From Burkholderiales bacterium (GTDB lineage: Bacteria; Pseudomonadota; Gammaproteobacteria; Burkholderiales; Burkholderiaceae_C), in NCBI GenBank assembly GCA_017302495.1, contig JAFLDG010000009.1, positions 1 to 34,871 on the forward strand: 34,871 nt of DNA. Reading direction: 5' to 3'. A model generated the notes under the pieces. That model made no database searches and was not told the origin of the DNA. It saw nothing but the letters and a program-made list of their open reading frames with translations. Both the position numbers and the translations under genes were made by a program. How positions within the stretch are numbered: the stretch's first letter is position 1; every line of letters starts with the position of its first letter. Below are positions 25,678 through 33,070 of this stretch, piece by piece.

Positions 25678-26230
25678 GCGCCAACTCCTTGAAGGTCTTG
25701 AGGTGCATGCGCCCGCCGCCGTAGCCGAACTCGACCTGGTAGGCCTTCAGGTCGTTGGCGGTTTCCAGGCCATTGACCAAGGTGCGCAGGCGGCCGCGCA
25801 CCACCACCGACTGCGTGTCCTCGCTGGGCACCAGCTGCTGCGGCAGGAAGAAGGTGCTGGCGTTGATGCGCTTCAGCCGCGCGGCCTCCAGCTCCTGACG
25901 GGTCTTCAGTTCGCCGTGCTGCTCGGGCTCGACGTAGCCGAGAAGGATGTCCTTCTTCCAGTCGATGGTCGCGGGCGTCACGTCGAGCACCAGCCAGGCG
26001 ACGAAGCTGCCCATCTGTTCCAGGTACTCGCTGCTGGCCTTGTCGCGCGTGACCCAGAAGGACTTGTTGATCGACGGCGGCACGATCACCGTGCGCGCCG
26101 TGCCCAGCAGGTTGAGGATGGCGACGAGCGCGAGCAGATGGCCCCCGGCGAGCAGCCCGATCGCGAGGCCCAGGCCGCGGTTGCGGCGGCGCATGTCCTT
26201 GATGTCGCCGTTGAGCCGGTCGAAGTCCAT
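25664..26230 (-). CDS. traE: F-type conjugation protein TraE (188 aa)
   Basis: VirB8-like inner-membrane protein of the pilus assembly machine, exactly the usual length. A cytoplasmic N-terminus, one membrane segment at about 20-43 (L-G-L-A-I-G-L-L-A-G-G-H-L-L-A-L-V-A-I), then V-I-V-P-P-S-I-N-K-S-F-W-V, a strong TraE signature. E-Y-L-E-Q-M-G-S-F-V-A-W-L and F-F-L-P-Q-Q-L-V-P follow. It is 18 bases downstream of traL. Confidence 0.95.
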   Translation of the reverse strand: MDFDRLNGDIKDMRRRNRGLGLAIGLLAGGHLLALVAILNLLGTARTVIVPPSINKSFWVTRDKASSEYLEQMGSFVAWLVLDVTPATIDWKKDILLGYVEPEQHGELKTRQELEAARLKRINASTFFLPQQLVPSEDTQSVVVRGRLRTLVNGLETANDLKAYQVEFGYGGGRMHLKTFKELAHVAP

Positions 26231-26248
26231 GGCGTGTCCGTGCAGGCT

Positions 26249-26548
26249 TCAGCCCACCATGCGGCGGATGTGCGAGGGCGGCGTCGCGCGCATCGCGGTC
26301 ATGGGGCTGGTGGGCAGGTGCCAGTACAGCCAGTGCATCGCTAAGGCCGGGTGCTTGTCGGCCTTGATGCGCGCGATCCAGCGCGAGCCCAGCAGCCCGG
26401 CGCCGAGGCACAGCGCGAAGGACAGCTTCGAGCCCGACATGTAGCCCATGAACAGGCCGAAGAGGATCGGCGCCGCGACGTCGACGTCCCAGAAGCCGAT
26501 CTTCCACTGGTCGTCCAGTCGGCGCGGGATGTAGGTGTCGGCGTGCAT
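26249..26548 (-). CDS. traL: F-type conjugation protein TraL (99 aa)
   Basis: Small VirB3-like inner-membrane protein needed for pilus assembly. The N-terminus Y-I-P-R-R-L-D-D-Q-W-K-I-G-F-W-D-V-D is the TraL signature, followed by two close membrane segments (about 27-60: F-G-L-F-M-G-Y and A-L-C-L-G-A-G-L-L-G). The C-terminal H-W-L-Y-W-H-L-P is also typical. It is 30 bases downstream of the pilin gene and 18 bases upstream of traE, the usual A-L-E-K-B order. Confidence 0.95.
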   Translation of the reverse strand: MHADTYIPRRLDDQWKIGFWDVDVAAPILFGLFMGYMSGSKLSFALCLGAGLLGSRWIARIKADKHPALAMHWLYWHLPTSPMTAMRATPPSHIRRMVG

Positions 26549-26578
26549 GCGGCCCCCCGACGGTGGTGCGCAGCGGCC

Positions 26579-26941
26579 TCAGATCACCGCGCCCATGATG
26601 GCGCCGGCGATCACCAGGCCGACGGCCGCGAAGATGGCCAGGCCGACGTAGAACAGCACCGGCCCGAAGTTGCGCAGCGCCGACAGCGAGATCAGCGCGA
26701 CCACGAAGCCGACGAAGCCGACCAGCGCCTTGATGCCCGGGCCGAGCGCGGCGATCTGCGTCAGAGCAGCGGTCATCGGCCCGGCGATGCCGACAAACTT
26801 GACCAGGTCGAGCGCATGCCCGGGGAAGGCAACGCCCAGCCCGAGGGCCAACAGCGCCAGGAGCGACAGCGCGACCAGCGGCCGACGTGGCGCGGTCCGC
26901 AAAGAGGAAGGTGAAACGAAAGCGGCGAATGCGTTGCTCAT
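26579..26941 (-). CDS. traA: TraA-like conjugative prepilin (120 aa)
   Basis: Candidate pilus subunit, about the length of F TraA (121 aa). A long leader carries a basic patch and a hydrophobic run (R-R-P-L-V-A-L-S-L-L-A-L-L-A-L-G-L) ending G-H-A-L-D, a plausible signal peptidase site near residue 45. The mature part is about 75 residues with two hydrophobic segments (A-L-V-G-F-V-G-F-V-V-A-L-I and V-L-F-Y-V-G-L-A-I-F-A-A-V-G) split by R-N-F-G-P, the pilin layout. GGAGG lies 7 bases before the ATG, the strongest Shine-Dalgarno of the operon, fitting a highly made subunit. Placed directly before traL. Pilins diverge fast, so the call rests on layout and position. Confidence 0.85.
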   Translation of the reverse strand: MSNAFAAFVSPSSLRTAPRRPLVALSLLALLALGLGVAFPGHALDLVKFVGIAGPMTAALTQIAALGPGIKALVGFVGFVVALISLSALRNFGPVLFYVGLAIFAAVGLVIAGAIMGAVI

Positions 26942-27068
26942 GAAAACCTCCAGGAATGAATCGGTCGTTGAGGGAAGAACGGGTCGGGCCGTGGCGGGCG
27001 CGGTGAAGGCGGGTAGGGGAGAACTGCTTGCGTGCAGGCGGGCGCGAGGCGGCATCGGTTCGCGTGAC

Positions 27069-27614
27069 TCACGGCGCCACCCTTGCGGCCATCCGCATCG
27101 GCGTGTCGGCCGGTACCACCGGCGGTGCCGTGCGACGAGGCATCTCCGGGCCGCTGCCCAGTGCCGTGTGTCCAGGCAGCCGGCGATAGACCTTCCAGGC
27201 GTAGGCGGCGCGTGCGTTGCTGCAGGCTTCGCCCTGCAGCTGGCTGCACGCCGCGTTGTAGGCGCCGACCGCGTTCCACGTGACGCCGTGGCGCGCAAAG
27301 GCGTCGGCCAGCAGCCAAGCGCCCACCTGGATGTTGGTGCAGGGGTCGAAGAGCTGCGCCTCGGTGATGCCGTGCCGGGCAAGGCGCTGCAGGTGCGAGC
27401 TGTTGATCTGCATCAGCCCGATGTCGTAGGAGCCGGTGCGCTGCAGGTGCGAGCGGTTGACGGCCTTCGGGTCGAGGCTCGACTCCACACGGGCGATCGC
27501 GTAGAGCAGACCAGCCTCCACGCCATGGTGCTGCGCCGCCTCGTCCCAGCAGGCCCTGGCGCGAAGCGGCATACATAACGACAGAACCCATCCGACAAGA
27601 AGCAGCAGTTGCAT
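27069..27614 (-). CDS. Conjugation-associated lytic transglycosylase (181 aa)
   Basis: Periplasmic muramidase-like enzyme (SLT domain, like VirB1 or Orf169 of F) that opens peptidoglycan for the transfer apparatus. A signal peptide is followed by A-C-W-D-E-A-A. The catalytic Glu fits E44 in A-R-V-E-S-S-L-D-P-K-A-V-N, then G-L-M-Q-I-N at about 66-71 and W-L-L-A-D-A-F-A-R-H-G. A-V-G-A-Y-N-A-A-C completes the fold. It is the second gene of the minus-strand run, 127 bases before the pilin gene. That gap and the 222-base gap before it show no gene. Confidence 0.92.
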   Translation of the reverse strand: MQLLLLVGWVLSLCMPLRARACWDEAAQHHGVEAGLLYAIARVESSLDPKAVNRSHLQRTGSYDIGLMQINSSHLQRLARHGITEAQLFDPCTNIQVGAWLLADAFARHGVTWNAVGAYNAACSQLQGEACSNARAAYAWKVYRRLPGHTALGSGPEMPRRTAPPVVPADTPMRMAARVAP

Positions 27615-27836
27615 GGCTCAACCCGATGCGGTTCGCGAGACACCGGCAACACCCGCGGGCCGCGAGGCACCGGGCGGGCGACGAGGTCAGGGCCGGCGGT
27701 GCGGCCAGGGTCTGGTTCGGGTCAGCCGGACGGCGTGCCGGCGAGGGCGGGTCGAGTCGAGTAGAGCTTCGGGTGGCCAGGGGTGGCTGGCAGCGGGTGG
27801 AGTAGCGATCGGTGTGGACGACTTGGCCGAATCGGC

Positions 27837-28343
27837 TCAGCCGGACCGCGGCCCTCGCCATCGCGCCGCCCGGTCGGCCATGTTCAACCTGGCCTGGCGC
27901 AGCACCAGCGCATCGGCGTCGCCGAACTGGCGGCACAGCGCCACGCAGGTCGTGGTCAGCTGGTCGAGCTGGAACTTGGGGTTGGGGTGGCGGTTGGCCG
28001 GCGAGCGCTGCAGCGCGAGCAGCAACTCGAACTGCGGCAGCCACATCGCTTCGCGCCGGCGCGGTGTCAGCGGCGGGCGCAGCACGAGCTGTGTGCCGAG
28101 GAAGTCGAAGATGCGCGCGGCTGCGTCGTCATGCAGGAACACCAGCGACACGCAGGCGCTGATCAGGTCCGGGAAGCGGAAGGTCGGCGAGACGTTGTGC
28201 TCACTGCGCAGCAGGTCGTAGAGCCACTCGTGCTCTTCCAGCCAGAGGCGGGTTTCGATGGTGCCGGGCTGCGCCGGTTCCGACGAGCCCTGGCTGACTG
28301 GCGTTGCGTCGTTCGGTCTGACTGTGAGTGCGGCGAAGAACAT
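27837..28343 (-). CDS. Unknown protein at the head of the tra run, two internal repeats (168 aa)
   Basis: I do not recognise the family. Two related stretches are visible. Residues about 31-75 run T-R-L-W-L...E-W-L-Y-D-L-L...F-R-F-P-D-L-I-S-A-C-V-S-L-V-F, and about 84-145 run T-Q-L-V-L-R-P...L-L-L-A-L...F-Q-L-D-Q-L-T-T-T-C-V-A-L-C. Each has a strand, then a helix, then a second helix, so a tandem ribbon-helix-helix-like DNA-binding protein is possible; this is inference. The start at 28343 has GAAGGAAG a few bases upstream. As the first gene of the conjugation run it is well placed to be its regulator. No signal peptide or membrane segment is seen. Confidence 0.75.
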   Translation of the reverse strand: MFFAALTVRPNDATPVSQGSSEPAQPGTIETRLWLEEHEWLYDLLRSEHNVSPTFRFPDLISACVSLVFLHDDAAARIFDFLGTQLVLRPPLTPRRREAMWLPQFELLLALQRSPANRHPNPKFQLDQLTTTCVALCRQFGDADALVLRQARLNMADRAARWRGPRSG

Positions 28344-28792
28344 GGCGCTTCCTTCGGGTCGGTGACTGCGACGGTGCTCTGTTGAGCGCGTGACCGAAGG
28401 GTAGGAGCGCAAGCAAGGTCTTGCTGCGCAGAATGGGGCGTTTGTGTGGGGGGTTTCGGCGTTGGGTCGGGATCCGCAAGCGGTAGTTCAGGATCGACGC
28501 GGACGGCCAAGTCTGGACAGACGGTGCTGCTGCGCGAAACTTCCCACTAGACGATCTGTGTTGCTCACGATAGAGGCGACTGAAGTCGGCTTCTGCAAAG
28601 AGCTGCCATCGACACTTTCGTCCGATAGCCGCAGCGTCGTGTGCATGTTGCCCCGGCTTCTCGGGCTTCCCACGCTGCATCCTTATCCAGGGCCGGTCAG
28701 GGTACCGGACAATCACGCTTCACCTTGTAAGACTGCGCGCTTGAGTTCCATGCCAGCCGAGGGCGGAGCGGCGGAGCCAAAGTGGGAGGTAC
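28344..28792. other. Divergent intergenic region between the tra run and the defence genes
   Basis: No gene is seen in these 449 bases. Promoters for both the minus-strand tra run and the plus-strand hamA gene are expected here, but I could not find convincing -35/-10 pairs. The one clear structure is the palindrome at 28407-28429. A good Shine-Dalgarno (GGGAGGT, 28784-28790) closes the region, unusually close (3 bases after GGAGG) to the hamA ATG. Confidence 0.6.
28407..28429. repeat. Palindrome, possible operator
   Basis: AGCAAG-GT-CTTGCT (28412-28425) is a perfect 6+6 inverted repeat, flanked on both sides by GCGC (28407-28410 and 28426-28429) with one unpaired A. It lies 63 bases upstream of the first tra-run gene. 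A dimeric regulator could bind it; a short hairpin is the alternative. Confidence 0.4.
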
Positions 28793-29551
28793 ATGATCGA
28801 CTTTGCGAAGTGGTGCGTGGAAACTGAGGAACCTACTCCGAAGCACAAGTTGCGCCGGCTGACTGTCGACGCCGCGAAACAGGTATACGCTGTCAGCGCC
28901 GTCGCCGCTGCCGTCCCAAACTACTACGTGGACCCGAAGCGCATCGCGGGTCTGCTCAGGAAGCTAGGCAAACAGGCCGCCGCAATGCACGTCGAGCAGA
29001 AGCTCCCGACGCAGGCATCCATCCGCTCCGGCGATCTCGGCGAGATCCTCTGCAACGCCTTTGTGCATGAGGCCACTCCCTTCAGTCTTGGCATCAAGCG
29101 TCTGCGCTGGAAGGATCATCGCAATATGTCGATGCGCGGTGAGGACGTGCTTGCCTTCAACCTGGACCCGAAGGGCACGCTGAAGATCCTGAAGGCCGAA
29201 GTGAAGAGTCGCGGCGGGATGCGGACGGCCGTTATCGATGAGGCAAGGGCCGCGCTCTCGGCTAACAACGGCCTTCCATCCCCGCACGCACTTGCGTTTG
29301 TTGCCGACCGCTCGAACGAGGCCGGCGACACGGCGCTGGGCGATGCGCTGGACCGGGCGCAGCTCAGGGACGGCATTCGCCCGTCGCAGGTCTCGCACAT
29401 GCTGTTCACGTTCTCTGGCAATGACCCCTTGAAACTCCTCAAAACGAACCTGCAGGCGTATGCAGGTCCGGTGCCCCAGCACTACGTCGGCCTTCACGTC
29501 GAAGGTCACCAGGACTTCATCAAGGCGGTTTTCGCGGCGGTGGGCAAGTAA
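28793..29551 (+). CDS. hamA: HamA-like (DUF1837-type) nuclease of a Hachiman-like defence system (252 aa)
   Basis: Likely effector nuclease. S-G-D-L-G-E-I-L-C-N-A-F (E84) is followed by a PD-(D/E)xK-type core: G-E-D-V-L-A-F (D118), then K-A-E-V-K-S-R (E136, K138). This order, a helix Glu, then a G-x-D strand, then E-x-K, fits HamA/AbpA proteins, which in Hachiman are held by the HamB helicase and cut DNA on activation. The gene ends directly on the HamB-like start (TAA then GTG with no spacer), implying one operon and coupling. The catalytic residues look intact. Similarity to HamA is judged by motif and partner, not by alignment. Other two-gene nuclease-helicase systems remain possible. Confidence 0.72.
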   Translation: MIDFAKWCVETEEPTPKHKLRRLTVDAAKQVYAVSAVAAAVPNYYVDPKRIAGLLRKLGKQAAAMHVEQKLPTQASIRSGDLGEILCNAFVHEATPFSLGIKRLRWKDHRNMSMRGEDVLAFNLDPKGTLKILKAEVKSRGGMRTAVIDEARAALSANNGLPSPHALAFVADRSNEAGDTALGDALDRAQLRDGIRPSQVSHMLFTFSGNDPLKLLKTNLQAYAGPVPQHYVGLHVEGHQDFIKAVFAAVGK

Positions 29552-32500
29552 GTGGCTGCGACGCTCGAGGAACTGAGGGCCAGTATCGACGCGGCTGTGG
29601 TGCCGGGCTTCCGCGCCCGGCTGCTCGCGCGCGGGCAGGCGCGCGGCATGATCTGGCGCGATGGCCTGCTGCCGCAGGAGGCGCCGAACTTCGGTTCAGA
29701 GCTGTCGGACGACCTGCTGTCCTACGGCTACTCGCTACTGCTGCACGGTCTGCGCTACACCGAGTTGGGTGGCGATGCCGCGACGGCGCGCAAGGCCTTC
29801 GAGGTAGCCGCCGAGGCGCTCGAAGCCGTCGTTGCGCGCGGAGCAGACGAAGCGGAGCGCGACTTCCACCGGCTCGTCGCCGCGGCGGCGTATCACCTGG
29901 GCCGCTACTCGGCACGGGCCTACTCGCTGCTCCACAAGGGACTCGCCGAGGCGAACCTGTCGACGATGGAGACAGGGCTGGCGAAACTCATGCTCCGCGA
30001 CCTCGACGGCCTCGCCGGGGACATCGCCGAATGGTTCGCCGCTGGACAAGGCAGCGACGACGCGCTCGTTGCCGCGCTGCACCGGCTCGACGCAATGGGC
30101 AACGCCGCCGATGCGGACCGCGAAGAGCAGTCGGACGAACGAGTCGATGCCGTCCTTATCGCCGTGGAAGACAACTACATGGGCGCGCTCGCGGTCGTGT
30201 TGCTCGCACTGGAGCGCGGGGACGAGGTCCTGCTGCAGTCGGCACGCGAACGCCTGCAGCGTGGCCTCGAGGTCGCCGCAGACCTCGAGCTTGTGACAGC
30301 TTGGTGGTGTCACCGCCTGGCGATCCACTTGCTGGGCGGTCTCTGGGAGACCAGTTTTCACGCCGTGTTGCCGCTCGCCGGGCCACCCGGTGCCGAGGTC
30401 GGCGACTGGGTGCGGCTGCGAAAGATCTTCATCGCTTCGCTCTACCGCAGAAGCCGGTCCGAGATAGAGCTCTGGCCATCGCAACTACAGGCAGCGCGCC
30501 GCGTTCTTGATGCCGGGACAAACCTCGTGTTGTCGCTGCCGACGAGCGCTGGCAAGACGCGCATCGCGGAGCTGTGCATCCTGGCCAGTCTGGCGCGAGG
30601 CAGGCGGGTCGTCTTCGTCACGCCGTTGCGCGCGCTGTCGGCGCAGACCGAGGTCGGGCTGCGCCGCACTTTCGCGCCCGTGGGCAAGTCCGTCTCGAGC
30701 CTGTATGGAAGCATCGGTGCCAGCGGCGCCGACATCGACGCGTTGCGCTTAACGGACATCGTCGTCGCCACGCCCGAGAAGCTGGACTTCGCGCTGCGCA
30801 GCGACCCGACGCTGCTGGACGACGTCGGCCTTATCGTGCTCGACGAAGGTCACATGATCGGCGTGGGCGAGCGCGAGGTCCGCTACGAGGCTCAGATCCA
30901 GCGCCTGCTGCGTCGGCCCGATGCAGCCCAGCGGCGCATCGTGTGCCTGTCGGCGATTCTTCCCGATGGGGACCAGCTGGAGGACTTCGCCGGCTGGCTG
31001 ACACGCGATCACCCCGACGGGCTGATCAAGGACGACTGGCGTCCGACGCGGCTGCGCTTCGGCGAGGTGGATTGGAAGGGTCAGCACGCACAGCTCAACG
31101 TCAACGTCGGCGACGAGAAGCCTTTCATCCCGAGATTCGTGGTCGCGAAGAAGCCGTCGCGTGGCCGCGCCAGGAAGTTGTTCCCGGCCGATCAGGCGCA
31201 GCTGTGCATCGCGACGGCCTGGCGCCTTGTGGAAGATGGTCAGACCGTCCTTGTCTTCTGCCCAATGCGCCGCTCGGTGTTGCCGTTGGCAGCGATCATT
31301 ATTGAGATGCACAAGCGCGGCCACATCGACTCGGTGCTGGAGCAAGCGCCGTCCGCGCTGACGAGGGCGCTGGCTGTCGGTTCCGAGTGGTTCGGACCCG
31401 ACCATGACATCCTCGCCTGCTTGAAGCTCGGCGTCGCCGTGCACCACGGCGCCCTACCCACGCCGTACCGCAAGGAGGTCGAGCGCTTGCTGCGAGAGGG
31501 GGTGCTCCGCGTGACGGTGTCCTCGCCGACGCTGGCCCAGGGGCTCAACCTGGCCGCGACCTGTCTGGTCTTCCGCGGCGTCAGGCGCGGCCGCGATCTG
31601 CTCGACGTGGCGGAGTTCCGCAATGTCGTCGGACGGGCCGGGCGCGCCTACATCGACGCCGAAGGCCTCGTGCTGTATCCGATGTTCGACAACCACCGGC
31701 AGCGGCGCAACGACTGGCTGCACTTGGTTGCGGACCACAGCGGCCGGGAGATGGAGAGCGGCCTGTTGCGCTTGATCTTCACGTTGCTCAGCCGGATGGC
31801 CAACAAGCTGGGCACCCGCGATATCGGAGCTGTGCTCGAGTACGTCGCCGGCCAGGCCGCCTGGGAGTTCCCGGTGCTCGCCTCCGAGACGCCCGAGGAG
31901 TCTGCAGAAGCGCGGCAGCGGTGGAATCAGCATCTGGCAAACTTGGATACGGCAATCTTCAGCCTGCTTGGCGACTCCATCGTGCTCGATGCCGAGGTCG
32001 AGGCTAAGCTGGACGAGATCCTCGTGGGTTCCCTGTTCCTGCGGCGCCTCGCGCGCCACAAGGAGGGGATACGCCAGGCGCTGCCGAAGGGACTGCACGC
32101 TCGTGCCCGATACGTCTGGCGCAACAGCACGCCCACGCAACGGCGGGGATATTTCCTGGCGGGCGTGGGGCTGGCCGCGGGCAAGGCGCTAGACGAGCGC
32201 GCGCCAGAACTCGAGCACCTGCTGCTCACGGCCAACGTCAGCATCGACCTGGGCGAGCACGATGACGCGGTCGAGGCGATTGCTGCGTTTGCCGAGATCG
32301 CCTTCGAAATCGTGCCATTCAAGCCCGAGAGGCTGATTGACGGCTGGAAGCCTCTGCTCAGGCGCTGGCTTCTCGGTCAGCCCGTGACCGGTGCCTTGTC
32401 CGAGGACAACGACGAGGCCATTCAGTTCATCGAGCAGGCCTTCGTCTACAACCTCCCCTGGGCGATGGAGGCGGTACGGGTTCGTAGCGAGGCGCACGAG

Positions 32501-33049
32501 GACCTGTTCTCGGACGAGGTGAAGCTTTCGGACTACCCTCGGGCGCACGCGGTCGCTGCACTGGAGACCGGCACACTATCGATCGCCGCCGCGACGCTGA
32601 TCCAGGCGGGTTTCGGGTCGCGCCTCGGTGCGATTCGCGCCGTTGCGGACACGGGCGCGACCTTTGACGCGATGAGCGGTCTGATCGGCTGGCTTGCGTC
32701 GGACGAGGTGGTGGCCTTGTCCGCGGCGCTGGACTGGCCGACTCCCGAATCGCACCCGCTGTGGGTCGAATTCAACGGACCGGGCGGCGCGCAGGCGACC
32801 CAGGCTTGGGCCGCGACTGAATACACGAGCGGGATCTCGTGGCGCGGTGCCCCGATGCCGCCCGGGACGCCCTTACGCCTGGGCGGCGGCCCGGGGAAGG
32901 AGCGCAGCGTCTTTACGGCTGACTTCCGAGAGGTCGGGACGATCGGCTGGACGCCAAGCGCGCATTGCCTGGTCGTCGCTGACGCGACCGGCGACTCCGA
33001 CAAGTTCGCCTTGGAGCACATAGGCCCCGGCAAGGTGAACCGCGACTGA
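29552..33049 (+). CDS. hamB: HamB-like Ski2-type superfamily 2 helicase (1165 aa)
   Basis: DNA helicase/ATPase partner of the nuclease upstream. An alpha-helical N-terminal domain (about 1-300) precedes the motor. Motif I is L-P-T-S-A-G-K-T at about 329-336, Ia is V-T-P-L-R-A-L, and motif II is D-E-G-H at about 431-434 (a DEGH variant of DEAH). Motif III is L-S-A-I-L-P at about 466-471. Then come H-H-G-A-L-P (631-636), motif V S-P-T-L-A-Q-G-L-N-L (658-667) and motif VI V-V-G-R-A-G-R-A (692-699), a Ski2-like set. The roughly 450-residue C-terminal part is unassigned. Start GTG at 29552 abuts the hamA stop. In Hachiman, HamB senses damaged or phage DNA and releases HamA. Confidence 0.82.
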   Translation: MAATLEELRASIDAAVVPGFRARLLARGQARGMIWRDGLLPQEAPNFGSELSDDLLSYGYSLLLHGLRYTELGGDAATARKAFEVAAEALEAVVARGADEAERDFHRLVAAAAYHLGRYSARAYSLLHKGLAEANLSTMETGLAKLMLRDLDGLAGDIAEWFAAGQGSDDALVAALHRLDAMGNAADADREEQSDERVDAVLIAVEDNYMGALAVVLLALERGDEVLLQSARERLQRGLEVAADLELVTAWWCHRLAIHLLGGLWETSFHAVLPLAGPPGAEVGDWVRLRKIFIASLYRRSRSEIELWPSQLQAARRVLDAGTNLVLSLPTSAGKTRIAELCILASLARGRRVVFVTPLRALSAQTEVGLRRTFAPVGKSVSSLYGSIGASGADIDALRLTDIVVATPEKLDFALRSDPTLLDDVGLIVLDEGHMIGVGEREVRYEAQIQRLLRRPDAAQRRIVCLSAILPDGDQLEDFAGWLTRDHPDGLIKDDWRPTRLRFGEVDWKGQHAQLNVNVGDEKPFIPRFVVAKKPSRGRARKLFPADQAQLCIATAWRLVEDGQTVLVFCPMRRSVLPLAAIIIEMHKRGHIDSVLEQAPSALTRALAVGSEWFGPDHDILACLKLGVAVHHGALPTPYRKEVERLLREGVLRVTVSSPTLAQGLNLAATCLVFRGVRRGRDLLDVAEFRNVVGRAGRAYIDAEGLVLYPMFDNHRQRRNDWLHLVADHSGREMESGLLRLIFTLLSRMANKLGTRDIGAVLEYVAGQAAWEFPVLASETPEESAEARQRWNQHLANLDTAIFSLLGDSIVLDAEVEAKLDEILVGSLFLRRLARHKEGIRQALPKGLHARARYVWRNSTPTQRRGYFLAGVGLAAGKALDERAPELEHLLLTANVSIDLGEHDDAVEAIAAFAEIAFEIVPFKPERLIDGWKPLLRRWLLGQPVTGALSEDNDEAIQFIEQAFVYNLPWAMEAVRVRSEAHEDLFSDEVKLSDYPRAHAVAALETGTLSIAAATLIQAGFGSRLGAIRAVADTGATFDAMSGLIGWLASDEVVALSAALDWPTPESHPLWVEFNGPGGAQATQAWAATEYTSGISWRGAPMPPGTPLRLGGGPGKERSVFTADFREVGTIGWTPSAHCLVVADATGDSDKFALEHIGPGKVNRD

Positions 33050-33070
33050 TCGGTACTGGCCTCGTCGACG

